A program made the position numbers and the translations under genes. From positions 1 to 7,260 of the forward strand of contig SKXS01000211.1 of NCBI GenBank assembly GCA_007128345.1: 7,260 nucleotides of DNA, given 5' to 3'. Below the pieces are notes generated by a model. That model was not told where the DNA came from. It made no database searches and saw only the letters and a program-made list of their open reading frames with translations. Positions 1 to 6,032 of the stretch are shown piece by piece. Source of the stretch: Spirochaetia bacterium. Its GTDB lineage: Bacteria > Spirochaetota > Spirochaetia > PWKH01. Every line of letters starts with the position of its first letter. Positions within the stretch are counted from its first letter, which is position 1.

Positions 1-354
1 CTGTGCCAGTTGGACTACCGCATAACCCACGTCTGCACCATACCTCCGTCGGATTTCTTTCCTAAGCCTGAGATCGATTCTGCAGTGGTTCGGATGGACC
101 GCAGAGAAACGCCTCTTTTGGAAGGAAGGGCGCGGAACATGTTCTTTATCATCATCAGGGCGGTATTCTCATCCAGGCGAAAGATGCTGCGTAATACCCT
201 TGCGCATGCTGAATCAGCTGCAGGCTGTCCGAAGGAGCTCATGGCTGAGGCATTCCGTCACGCAGGGATCAGTGAGCAGCAGCGCCCTGAACAGGTCTCC
301 CTGGAGGCATTTGCCGATGCATCCCGGCGTATCGCAGATTCGCTTCAGGACTGA
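1..354 (+). CDS. rsmA: 16S rRNA adenine dimethyltransferase RsmA/KsgA, C-terminal part (5' end outside window)
   Basis: This is the last 117 codons of a gene that enters from the left edge in frame 1 and ends at TGA 352-354. RsmA uses S-adenosylmethionine to dimethylate two adjacent adenines in the 3'-terminal hairpin of 16S rRNA (A1518 and A1519 in E. coli) late in 30S assembly. Visible family hallmarks are the PPSDFFPKPEIDSAVVRM block (fragment residues 15-32, matching the family's FxPxPxVDSAVV signature) and the RAVFSSRRKMLRNTL segment (about 53-67) at the start of the small helical C-terminal domain. The methyltransferase fold with its SAM site and NLPY motif lies upstream and cannot be inspected. 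The usual family length is about 260-290 residues, so more than half is missing. The gene converges on pta with 4 bp between stop codons. The related 23S Erm methylases share the fold, but the motif and C-terminal domain fit RsmA better. Confidence 0.93.
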   Translation: MCQLDYRITHVCTIPPSDFFPKPEIDSAVVRMDRRETPLLEGRARNMFFIIIRAVFSSRRKMLRNTLAHAESAAGCPKELMAEAFRHAGISEQQRPEQVSLEAFADASRRIADSLQD

Positions 355-358
355 AGGG

Positions 359-1357
359 TCACTCAACCTGGGCAAGGGTCATTGCTGACGTAATGACGAT
401 GTCATCCACGCTGCATCCCCGGGAAAGATCGCTTACTGGTTTAGCAAAACCCTGGAGCACCGGACCGTATGCTTTTGCTTCGGCAAGGCGCTGCACCAGT
501 TTATAGCCGATGTTCCCTGACTGAAGATCAGGAAATATGAGGACGTTTGCGCGCCCTGCCGCAGGCGAACCCGGGGCTTTGCGTTCACCGATATCCGGAA
601 TGATCGCCGCATCCAGCTGGAGCTCTCCGTCAACCTGCAGATCAGGACGCCTCTGCTTTACCAGCTTAAGGGCTTCGGTTACCTTCTCCACATACGGGTG
701 GCTCGCTGAGCCCTTGGTGGAGAAGGATAGCAGGGCGGTAATCGGGGTGGTCTCCAGAAAGACCTTGCATGAATCTGATGATGCTACGGCAATTTCCGCA
801 AGCTGTTCAGCGGTAGGATCGGGAATAGTTGCGCAGTCAGCGAATATGAAGCTTCCCTTGTATCCAAACTGCTCCTTGCCGGTGACCATGATAAAGCAGG
901 ATGATGCATATTTGGTGTCAGGCTTTGTCTTGATGATGGTAAAAGCGGCAACCAGCACCTTGCCGGTTGAGTGCTCTGCGCCTGCCACCATGGCATCGGC
1001 ATCGCCCTTGCGGACCATCATGGCCGCCCACTTAAGCGGATCAGTTATCTGGGCACGTGCATCATCAATGGAGAGTCCCTTATGCTTGCGCAGCTCATAG
1101 TACTCCTGTGCATAGTACTCCATGATTTCAGATTCAGCCGGGTCAAGGATGGATACGCTTTCCAGTGAGGCGTTTGCTTTCTCTGCGGCTTCTGCTATCT
1201 GCCTGGAGTTCCCGATGAGGATTACTTCAGATGCAAGCCCTTCGCCCATAATAATCTCCGCAGCCTTCAGCGTACGATGTTCAGTTCCTTCCGGGAGAAC
1301 GAGACGCTTGTGCTTGGCTTTGGCTTTCTGCTTCATCTTCTCTGGAAATGTCATCAT
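359..1357 (-). CDS. pta: Phosphate acetyltransferase (phosphotransacetylase)
   Basis: Pta is a cytosolic enzyme that interconverts acetyl-CoA plus phosphate with acetyl phosphate plus CoA. With acetate kinase it yields ATP from acetyl-CoA. The 332-residue product is a single PTA/PTB domain, the short form lacking the N-terminal regulatory DRTGG part of E. coli Pta. Conserved blocks are RLVLPEGTEHRTLKAA (18-33), GDADAMVAGAEHST (118-131), IIKTKPDTKYASSCFIM (141-157), FADCATIPDPTAEQLA (172-187), LLSFSTKGSASHP (209-221), VDGELQLDAAI (242-252), KAPGSPAAGRANVLIFPD (260-277), GNIGYKLVQRL (281-291) and LQGFAKPVSDLSRGCSVDDI (301-320). Two ATG codons are adjacent, at 1357 and 1354. I chose 1357 because a GGGGG ribosome-binding sequence lies 6 nt upstream; 1354 (331 residues) is nearly as likely. 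The reading frame stays open up to 1528, but that extension overlaps tyrA and has no family similarity. No acetate kinase gene is adjacent. Phosphate butyryltransferase is the alternative, but the motifs favour Pta. Confidence 0.96.
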   Translation of the reverse strand: MMTFPEKMKQKAKAKHKRLVLPEGTEHRTLKAAEIIMGEGLASEVILIGNSRQIAEAAEKANASLESVSILDPAESEIMEYYAQEYYELRKHKGLSIDDARAQITDPLKWAAMMVRKGDADAMVAGAEHSTGKVLVAAFTIIKTKPDTKYASSCFIMVTGKEQFGYKGSFIFADCATIPDPTAEQLAEIAVASSDSCKVFLETTPITALLSFSTKGSASHPYVEKVTEALKLVKQRRPDLQVDGELQLDAAIIPDIGERKAPGSPAAGRANVLIFPDLQSGNIGYKLVQRLAEAKAYGPVLQGFAKPVSDLSRGCSVDDIVITSAMTLAQVE

Positions 1358-1363
1358 ATTCAG

Positions 1364-1369
1364 CCCCCT
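1364..1369 (-). promoter_or_regulatory. Ribosome-binding site of pta, deciding between two adjacent ATG codons
   Basis: Read on the minus strand the sequence is AGGGGG, then six nucleotides, then ATG (1357-1355) followed directly by a second ATG (1354-1352). The spacing is 6 nt to the first ATG and 9 nt to the second. This slightly favours the first and rules out the long in-frame extension towards 1528. Confidence 0.6.
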
Positions 1370-1402
1370 GTGAGTTAATTGTGTCATATGCCCCGCTTCG
1401 AT

Positions 1403-1430
1403 ACTGTACCATACTCCCGTTATTTGATAA
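1403..1430 (-). promoter_or_regulatory. Candidate sigma70-type promoter for pta with extended -10
   Basis: On the minus strand, TTATCA (1430-1425, four of six matches to TTGACA) is followed after 16 bp by TACAGT (1408-1403, four of six matches to TATAAT). TGG immediately precedes the -10, giving the TGn extended -10 pattern. Transcription would start near 1396 and leave a leader of about 40 nt before pta. The hexamers alone are weak. Support comes from the position in the divergent gap and the resemblance to the argS and rplU promoters. This is an inference. Confidence 0.45.
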
Positions 1431-1442
1431 ATACTTAAGTAT
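1431..1442. promoter_or_regulatory. Perfect 12-bp palindrome abutting the tyrA start codon; possible operator
   Basis: ATACTTAAGTAT is a perfect inverted repeat that ends at the base before the tyrA ATG (1443) and begins at the base after the predicted pta -35 element. It occupies the place where a Shine-Dalgarno sequence would normally lie, and none is visible. A dimeric repressor bound here could affect both divergent genes. The repeat is AT-rich and short, so chance is a real possibility. No known operator consensus was recognised. Confidence 0.4.
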
Positions 1443-2186
1443 ATGAGTAAAAAGCAAATTGGCGTATACGGGCTTGGACGGTTCGGGAGGTTCTGGGCGG
1501 AGGTCCTGACCCGGGATTTCCAGGTCAAGGCATGGAACAGGACTCACCGTGACATATCGGGGTCATTTTCTATCACCTCAGAAGACGAGGTGCTCTCCTG
1601 TGATGCAGTCTTTTTCTGCGTTGCCATATCCTCTTTCGAAACTGTGCTGCGCTCAGCGGCTCCGCGTATAGGAAACAATACGGTAGTATTCGATACCTGT
1701 TCGGTAAAAAGCCATCCCGCCCACCTTATGCTCACGCACCTGAAAAAAAATACACCGTGCATAGCCACGCACCCCATGTTCGGTCCCGATTCCGCTGCGC
1801 GCGGGATGGAAGGCCTGCCGATGGTATTCTCCCCGCTGCGGTGCGAAGAGAAAGACAGTACGTTCTGGAGAGAATACTTTTCGCACCTGGGACTTCGGGT
1901 GATAGAAATGACTCCGGAGGAGCATGACCTTGAAGCTGCAATGACCCAGGGCATCACCCATGTTATCGGGCGGGTGCTTGAGGATCTGGACCTGAAGCCA
2001 AGCGGTATCGGGACCCTCGGGTACCGGAAGATTCTTGAGGTGGTAGAGCAGACCTGCAACGATCCCTACCAGCTCTTTTTAGATCTCCAGCACTACAATC
2101 CCCATACACATACCATGCGGCTGAAGCTCAAGGAGTCCCTTGACCGTATGATGCGTGTGCTGGAGGAGGCGGATCCCTATTCATGA
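1443..2186 (+). CDS. tyrA: TyrA-family prephenate/arogenate dehydrogenase, short plant-like type
   Basis: TyrA enzymes carry out the oxidative decarboxylation (prephenate) or oxidative dehydrogenation-decarboxylation (arogenate) step that leads to tyrosine. The 247-residue protein starts with a Rossmann motif, GLGRFG (10-15). It has DTCSVKSHP (84-92, the family's D-x-x-SVK element), ATHPMFGPDSA (108-118, including the conserved catalytic-type His110) and a helical dimerisation half with MTPEEHDLEAAMTQGITHVIGR (156-177), LGYRKILEVV (192-201) and a YNP segment (218-220). The EEHD...THxxGRxLE and GY..LL-like pattern recalls plant arogenate dehydrogenases. The residues after the second strand are WNRTHRD (31-37), with no acidic residue at the usual NAD-selecting position, which suggests NADP. 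There is no chorismate mutase or ACT domain. The ATG at 1443 is the only sensible start because the Rossmann motif follows at once, but no Shine-Dalgarno sequence is visible. The gene overlaps mtaB by 4 nt. The family is secure; substrate and cofactor are inference. Confidence 0.87.
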   Translation: MSKKQIGVYGLGRFGRFWAEVLTRDFQVKAWNRTHRDISGSFSITSEDEVLSCDAVFFCVAISSFETVLRSAAPRIGNNTVVFDTCSVKSHPAHLMLTHLKKNTPCIATHPMFGPDSAARGMEGLPMVFSPLRCEEKDSTFWREYFSHLGLRVIEMTPEEHDLEAAMTQGITHVIGRVLEDLDLKPSGIGTLGYRKILEVVEQTCNDPYQLFLDLQHYNPHTHTMRLKLKESLDRMMRVLEEADPYS

Positions 2187-3499
2187 GAGTAGCTGTATAC
2201 ACCTTGGGATGTAAACTCAACCAGGTGGAAAGTGAAGGCATAGCCGATGCGTTTTCCCGGAATGGTTTCACCCTGGTGTCAGCGCGGGATGAGGCTGACC
2301 TGTATATCATAAGCACCTGCACGGTCACCGGGAAGGCGGAACAGAAGGCCAGGAGGGTGATCAGGAAGGCCGCCTCCCTTACGAACCGACCGGTTGTCAT
2401 TGTCACCGGATGCTATGCGGAGCTGGATGCTGAAACCCTTCAGAAACTGGGAAGCGGTCTGTTTGTCGTCCCGCTTCACAGTAAGGCAATGCTGGTGCGG
2501 ATTCCTGAGTGTCTTGCCTTGGCAATGGATTCGGGCATGGGCCTCCATGACGGGGTGCGGCATTGTCTCTCCTCGCATGGGGACGGAGGTTCTCCCTTTG
2601 ATTTTCATCCTGAATACTTCACCTACCATGCCAGGGCGTTTCTCAAGATTGAGGACGGATGCGACAACACCTGCACGTACTGCAGGGTGCGTTTAGCTCG
2701 GGGTCCCGCGGTCAGCCTGGCCGCTGATGAGGTGATTAGAAGAGCCTCCAGGCTGGAGGAGCATGGATACCGGGAAATTGTCCTTACCGGGGTGAATATA
2801 TCAGCATACAGATCGGGTGCCATGGGACTACCCGAGCTTGTTGCGGAGCTTTCCCGGTGCCTTACGGGTGCATACCTGAGGCTCTCCTCAGTGGAGCCTG
2901 ATGAAATCAGCAGCGCGTTCATTGAAGCGTTTTCCCTTCCCCAGGTGAGACCCCACCTCCACATCCCGGTACAGAGCGGGTCAAACCGGATGATCAGCCT
3001 CATGGGGAGATCCTATGCCCGGGAGGATGTTATGCAGGCAGTCAGGCTGCTGCGGCAGGCGAAGGAGGATCCCTTCATAGCTGTCGACATGATAACCGGT
3101 CTTCCGGGAGAGACCGACGAAGACTTTCGGGATTCCGCTGATCTTCTCACCGAGATGGATGTGGCGCAGGCACATGTATTTCCCTACTCACCCAGGCCGG
3201 GAACGCCTCTGTACGGACATCCCCTTCATGTGGCAGAGTATCTGAGGGACAGGAGATCAGCTGAACTGCGGGAGATTTCCCGCAGGCAGCATGAACGCTA
3301 TCTCATGCGCTCACTCGGACGGGATTGTCTGGCTATCCTGGAGGATCGTACCGGATCACAGTGGAACGCTCTGACCGAAAACTACATCCACTGCAGGGTG
3401 TCAGGAGTGCCGGAAGGCGGAGCAAAAACAGGAGCTTCGTGCAGGGTTGTGATCAAACAGGCGGCTCCATATCCTGAGGCTGCGTTTTGTTCCTGGTGA
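2183..3499 (+). CDS. mtaB: tRNA t6A37 methylthiotransferase MtaB (radical SAM)
   Basis: MtaB is a two-cluster radical SAM enzyme that converts t6A at position 37 of ANN-decoding tRNAs to ms2t6A. The 438 residues show the full three-domain order. The N-terminal UPF0004 domain has cysteines in TLGCKLNQVE (C10), ISTCTVT (C46) and VTGCYAE (C77), which bind the auxiliary 4Fe-4S cluster. The radical SAM domain has GCDNTCTYC (C160, C164, C167, the CxxxCxxC ligands), then LTGVNISAY (201-209), LRLSSVEPDEI (232-242), HLHIPVQSGSNRM (258-270) and DMITGLPGETDEDF (302-315), then HVFPYSPRPGTP (331-342). A TRAM-like C-terminal segment (about 375-430) follows. TLGCKLNQ and the overall pattern separate it from MiaB and RimO. 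The ATG at 2183 shares ATGA with the tyrA stop. AGGAGG at 2164-2169 lies 13 nt upstream, longer than ideal, so translational coupling to tyrA is likely. All six cluster cysteines are present. Confidence 0.94.
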   Translation: MRVAVYTLGCKLNQVESEGIADAFSRNGFTLVSARDEADLYIISTCTVTGKAEQKARRVIRKAASLTNRPVVIVTGCYAELDAETLQKLGSGLFVVPLHSKAMLVRIPECLALAMDSGMGLHDGVRHCLSSHGDGGSPFDFHPEYFTYHARAFLKIEDGCDNTCTYCRVRLARGPAVSLAADEVIRRASRLEEHGYREIVLTGVNISAYRSGAMGLPELVAELSRCLTGAYLRLSSVEPDEISSAFIEAFSLPQVRPHLHIPVQSGSNRMISLMGRSYAREDVMQAVRLLRQAKEDPFIAVDMITGLPGETDEDFRDSADLLTEMDVAQAHVFPYSPRPGTPLYGHPLHVAEYLRDRRSAELREISRRQHERYLMRSLGRDCLAILEDRTGSQWNALTENYIHCRVSGVPEGGAKTGASCRVVIKQAAPYPEAAFCSW

Positions 3500-3505
3500 C
3501 GAGAG

Positions 3506-3534
3506 TTGAAGTTGTGCGCACTACCTGGTATAAC
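3506..3534 (+). promoter_or_regulatory. Candidate sigma70-type promoter for argS with extended -10
   Basis: TTGAAG (3506-3511) and TATAAC (3529-3534) are separated by exactly 17 bp, matching consensus at four and five of six positions. TGG (3526-3528) directly before the -10 forms an extended -10 element. The predicted start, near 3541, gives a short leader before the argS ATG. The spacer holds an 8-bp palindrome, GTGCGCAC (3514-3521), and the -10 lies in a small inverted repeat, TGGT-ATA-ACCA (3526-3536). Either could bind a regulator or be chance. Confidence 0.62.
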
Positions 3535-3563
3535 CAAAGCGACATCTATGCAATGGAGAAGTC

Positions 3564-5327
3564 ATGGACATATTAAAGCAATTCTGGAGTGAACGCCTGC
3601 GGACATATTTGGATCAGATGGCCCGCACACGGGGTATTGATGCGGCGGGAGTGAAGGAAGTTTCCCTTATCCTGCAGCGCCCCCCGAAGCCTGAGCTGGG
3701 AGATCTGGCGGTGCCGATGTTTCCCTTTGCGAAGATGTTCAGAGCCGCGCCCCCCCTGCTGGCCGCTGAAATTGCCGAGTTCGCTGGAGAGGACGCCGAG
3801 GCTGCTTCCTGGGGGACCGCCCAGGCGGATGGGCCGTATGTGAACATTAGGGTCAACCTTGCACGTGTCACAGAAAGCCTGTTTGCCGACATCCGCAGCA
3901 GGGAAGGCTCCTACGGATCATCGGAGAGCCTTGCGGGAAACCGCGTCATGATTGAATTCTCCTGTCCCAATACCAACAAACCGCTGCATCTGGGGCATTT
4001 ACGTAACGACTCCATAGGCGCGAGCGTCGCACGGATTCTCAAAGCAAACGGAGCTGAGGTGCGGAAGGTGAACCTCATCAATGACCGGGGCGTGCATATC
4101 TGCAAGTCCATGCTTGCCTACCTGAAGTTCGGACAGGGAAGGTCTCCTGAATCCGAGGGGGTAAAGAGCGATCATTTCGTCGGGGACTACTACGTGAAGT
4201 TCTCCCAATGGGCACGGGAGAACCCTGCAGCCGAGCAGGAGGTGCAGGAGATGCTCAGGAACTGGGAGCAGGGTGACGAAGCGACCGTTGAGCTGTGGAA
4301 GCTCATGAACCATTGGGCCATAGAGGGAATTGAGTCTACCTATGATAAAACGGACATTGTCTTTGATCAGGTCTACTACGAAAGCAGCACGTACGCCAAG
4401 GGTCGGGAGGAGGTGCTCAAGGGGCTTCAGTCAGGCATATTCCATCGGGATGACGAGGGAACTGTCTGGGTGGACCTGGAGCATATCAAGCTGGGGAAGA
4501 AGGTGCTGCTGCGCAAGGACGGCACATCGCTTTATGTGACCCAGGATATCGGGACAGCGGTGCAGCGCTATGAGGACTGGCCGTTTGACCGGCTCATCTA
4601 TGTGGTGGGATCTGAACAGCAGTACCACTTCACGGTGCTCTTCCACATACTCAGCCAGCTGGGCTACAGCTGGGCGGACCAGCTCTACCACCTCTCCTAC
4701 GGCATGGTGAACCTGCCGGAAGGAAAAATGAAGTCCCGGGAAGGAACGGTGGTGGATGCGGATGATCTCATTGATGAACTGGAACGTATGGCTAAGCAGG
4801 AGATCGTAGAGAAGGGCAGGGAACACGAGGTGGATGACCTCGACAATACGGCGGAGGCGGTTGCCCTCGGTGCGCTGAACTACTACCTGCTTCAGGTAAC
4901 CCCTGCCAAGGACATGGTCTTCAATCCGAAGGAGTCCCTCTCTTTCACCGGAAATACCGGTCCCTATCTCCAGTATATGGGAGCCAGGATATCGAGCATG
5001 CTGCGCAAGTATGAAGCGGAGGGTCTCAGCGGACCCGCGGCTGACGGATCGCTTCTGACCCTTCAGGTTGAGCGTGAGCTTATCAAGATGCTTGCAGGGT
5101 ATCCTGATGCGGTCGTCCAGGCTGGAGCAGAACTCAACCCGTCGGTCATTGCCGCCTACCTCTATGATCTCACCAGGGTCTTCAGCAGGTTCTACCATGA
5201 TGTCCCCGTACTGCGTGCTGAGACACCTCAGCTTGCATCCTCTCGGATAGAACTCTGCCGGGCTATGCGCAGCGTGCTCATGCATGCATGCAGGCTGCTC
5301 GGTATTCCATTTCTTGAGGTGATGTGA
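3564..5327 (+). CDS. argS: Arginyl-tRNA synthetase
   Basis: ArgS is a cytosolic class Ia aminoacyl-tRNA synthetase that charges tRNA-Arg with arginine using ATP. It is 587 residues long, the normal size for the family. An N-terminal Arg-specific additional domain (about 1-115) is followed by the Rossmann catalytic core with the HIGH-type sequence PNTNKPLHLGHLRND (135-149, HLGH at 142-145). Next come RKDGTSLYVTQDIGTA (317-332), VVGSEQQYHF (347-356), the KMSKS-type loop EGKMKSREGTVVDADDLID (386-404), and GNTGPYLQYMGAR (463-475). A helical DALR anticodon-binding domain runs to the C terminus. The NTNKPLHLGH plus KMKSREGT combination is of the type I associate with Bacteroidota and spirochaetes rather than E. 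coli, whose ArgRS has a degenerate KMSK. The start at 3564 is supported by GGAG (3555-3558) with a 5-nt spacer. The gene has its own candidate promoter and no co-directional partner closer than about 60 bp, so it is probably expressed on its own, with some readthrough from mtaB possible. Confidence 0.97.
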   Translation: MDILKQFWSERLRTYLDQMARTRGIDAAGVKEVSLILQRPPKPELGDLAVPMFPFAKMFRAAPPLLAAEIAEFAGEDAEAASWGTAQADGPYVNIRVNLARVTESLFADIRSREGSYGSSESLAGNRVMIEFSCPNTNKPLHLGHLRNDSIGASVARILKANGAEVRKVNLINDRGVHICKSMLAYLKFGQGRSPESEGVKSDHFVGDYYVKFSQWARENPAAEQEVQEMLRNWEQGDEATVELWKLMNHWAIEGIESTYDKTDIVFDQVYYESSTYAKGREEVLKGLQSGIFHRDDEGTVWVDLEHIKLGKKVLLRKDGTSLYVTQDIGTAVQRYEDWPFDRLIYVVGSEQQYHFTVLFHILSQLGYSWADQLYHLSYGMVNLPEGKMKSREGTVVDADDLIDELERMAKQEIVEKGREHEVDDLDNTAEAVALGALNYYLLQVTPAKDMVFNPKESLSFTGNTGPYLQYMGARISSMLRKYEAEGLSGPAADGSLLTLQVERELIKMLAGYPDAVVQAGAELNPSVIAAYLYDLTRVFSRFYHDVPVLRAETPQLASSRIELCRAMRSVLMHACRLLGIPFLEVM

Positions 5328-5332
5328 GCATC

Positions 5333-5367
5333 AGCTGTCAAGCGGTCTATTGACCACAACTGCAGCT
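5333..5367. repeat. Interrupted inverted repeat downstream of argS, overlapping the rplU -35 region
   Basis: Outer arms AGCTG (5333-5337) and CAGCT (5363-5367) flank an inner hairpin GGTC-TATT-GACC (5344-5355). The outer stem is 5 bp plus a possible G-U pair, and the inner stem is 4 bp. No T-run follows, so it does not look like an intrinsic terminator of argS. The inner right arm contains most of the predicted -35 hexamer of rplU. It could be an operator or a weak structural element at the end of the argS mRNA; chance is also possible. Confidence 0.3.
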
Positions 5368-5378
5368 TATGGTATACA
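5350..5378 (+). promoter_or_regulatory. Candidate sigma70-type promoter for the rplU-rpmA-obgE-nadD operon
   Basis: TTGACC (5350-5355, five of six consensus positions) and TATACA (5373-5378, four of six) are separated by exactly 17 bp. TGG (5370-5372) immediately before the -10 gives an extended -10. Transcription would start near 5385 and leave a leader of about 30 nt, too short for a typical autoregulatory ribosomal-protein leader structure. It is the only clear promoter before the four-gene cluster. Confidence 0.65.
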
Positions 5379-5415
5379 GTATCCTGCATATATTAAGTAG
5401 GTAAGGAAGTAGTTC

Positions 5416-5727
5416 ATGTACGTACTGGTTGAAATTAAAGGCAGACAATACAAAGTAGAGGAAGGCGCTCTGCTTGAAGTAGACAAGATTGACAAGGATG
5501 CCGGAGAAACGCTTGAGTTTGACTCTGTACTGCTCGTGCGCGACGGTGAACAGACCAAGGTCGGCACTCCCTACGTGGCAGGTGCAAAAGTAACCGCGGT
5601 GCTTGAAGAGCAGGTCAAGGGAAAAAAAATAGTTATCTTCAAGTTCAAGAGAAGAAAGGGCTACCGGAGAAAGCAGGGTCACAGACAGCAGTATTCCCGC
5701 ATCAAGGTGCAGTCCATAACCGCGTAG
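5416..5727 (+). CDS. rplU: 50S ribosomal protein L21 (bL21)
   Basis: bL21 is a structural protein of the large ribosomal subunit that binds 23S rRNA. It is 103 residues long, the standard length. It opens with MYVLVEIKGRQYKVEEG (1-17), the family's typical first beta strands, and carries a basic RNA-binding tail, FKFKRRKGYRRKQGHRQQY (74-92), which matches the L21 signature K-x-R-R-x-x-YRRKQGHRQ. AAGGA (5403-5407) lies 8 nt before the ATG. It is probably the first gene of an operon with rpmA, obgE and nadD. The 35-nt gap to rpmA is too short to hold the Prp protease gene that often sits between these two genes. A run of eight A residues (5622-5629) encodes part of GKKI. Codon and motif quality are ordinary and the call is secure. 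Confidence 0.98.
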   Translation: MYVLVEIKGRQYKVEEGALLEVDKIDKDAGETLEFDSVLLVRDGEQTKVGTPYVAGAKVTAVLEEQVKGKKIVIFKFKRRKGYRRKQGHRQQYSRIKVQSITA

Positions 5728-5762
5728 CGTGCGGCTGGGAACAGGAAAGAAGGAGAGTAACC

Positions 5763-6017
5763 ATGGCACATAAGAAAGGCGGCGGAAGTTCTAAGAATGG
5801 AAGAGATTCTCATTCCCAGCGTTTAGGCGTCAAGCGTTCCGGAGGCCAGCTGGTCAAAGCCGGGGAGATCATCATCCGTCAGCGTGGAACTAAGATTCAT
5901 CCAGGTGAGCACGTCGGTAAGGGAAAAGATGATACCCTCTTTGCCAAGAGCAGCGGACGGATACAATTCTTCAAGCGCATGAACAGGAGCTACGTACGCA
6001 TCGAAGCCCTCGATTAG
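5763..6017 (+). CDS. rpmA: 50S ribosomal protein L27 (bL27)
   Basis: bL27 is a large-subunit protein whose N-terminal tail reaches the peptidyl-transferase centre. The 84-residue protein begins MAHKKGGGSSKNGRDSHSQ and has the family signature around GTKIHPGEHVGKGKDDTLFA (42-61). It starts directly with the functional A-H-K-K-G-G tail and lacks the N-terminal extension that Prp cleaves in Bacillota-type L27. This fits the absence of a prp gene beside rplU. The Shine-Dalgarno sequence is strong: AAGGAG (5750-5755) lies 7 nt before the ATG, within a longer GAAGGAGAG stretch. The gene is 35 nt downstream of rplU and 15 nt upstream of obgE, in the same operon. Confidence 0.98.
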   Translation: MAHKKGGGSSKNGRDSHSQRLGVKRSGGQLVKAGEIIIRQRGTKIHPGEHVGKGKDDTLFAKSSGRIQFFKRMNRSYVRIEALD

Positions 6018-6032
6018 GCGCATCCCCATACC

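Noticed and set aside
537..1100. A 187-codon plus-strand open frame antisense to pta
   Set aside because: It covers the best conserved part of pta on the opposite strand, and its translation is low-complexity Ser/Ala-rich with no family likeness.
1358..1528. N-terminal extension of pta by 57 codons
   Set aside because: The frame is open, but it crosses the divergent intergenic region and the start of tyrA, has no family similarity, and a well-placed GGGGG site supports the start at 1357 or 1354.
1743..1750. Run of eight A residues in tyrA as a programmed frameshift site (a similar run lies in rplU at 5622-5629)
   Set aside because: Both proteins read through in frame with intact motifs on either side, there is no second frame worth reaching, and AAA AAA is a normal Lys-Lys coding.
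1544..2059. A 171-codon minus-strand open frame antisense to tyrA
   Set aside because: It is Ser/Arg-rich with no motifs, while the plus strand encodes a clear TyrA-family protein over the same bases.
4431..5285. A 284-codon open frame on the minus strand inside argS
   Set aside because: It lies wholly antisense to a full-length, motif-complete argS. Its translation shows no recognisable domain, and it has no promoter or ribosome-binding context. It is a by-product of high-G+C codon use.
5328..5415. Ribosomal-protein leader riboregulator before rplU
   Set aside because: The predicted transcript leader is only about 30 nt, and no conserved leader structure is recognisable. The inverted repeat lies mostly upstream of the predicted start.
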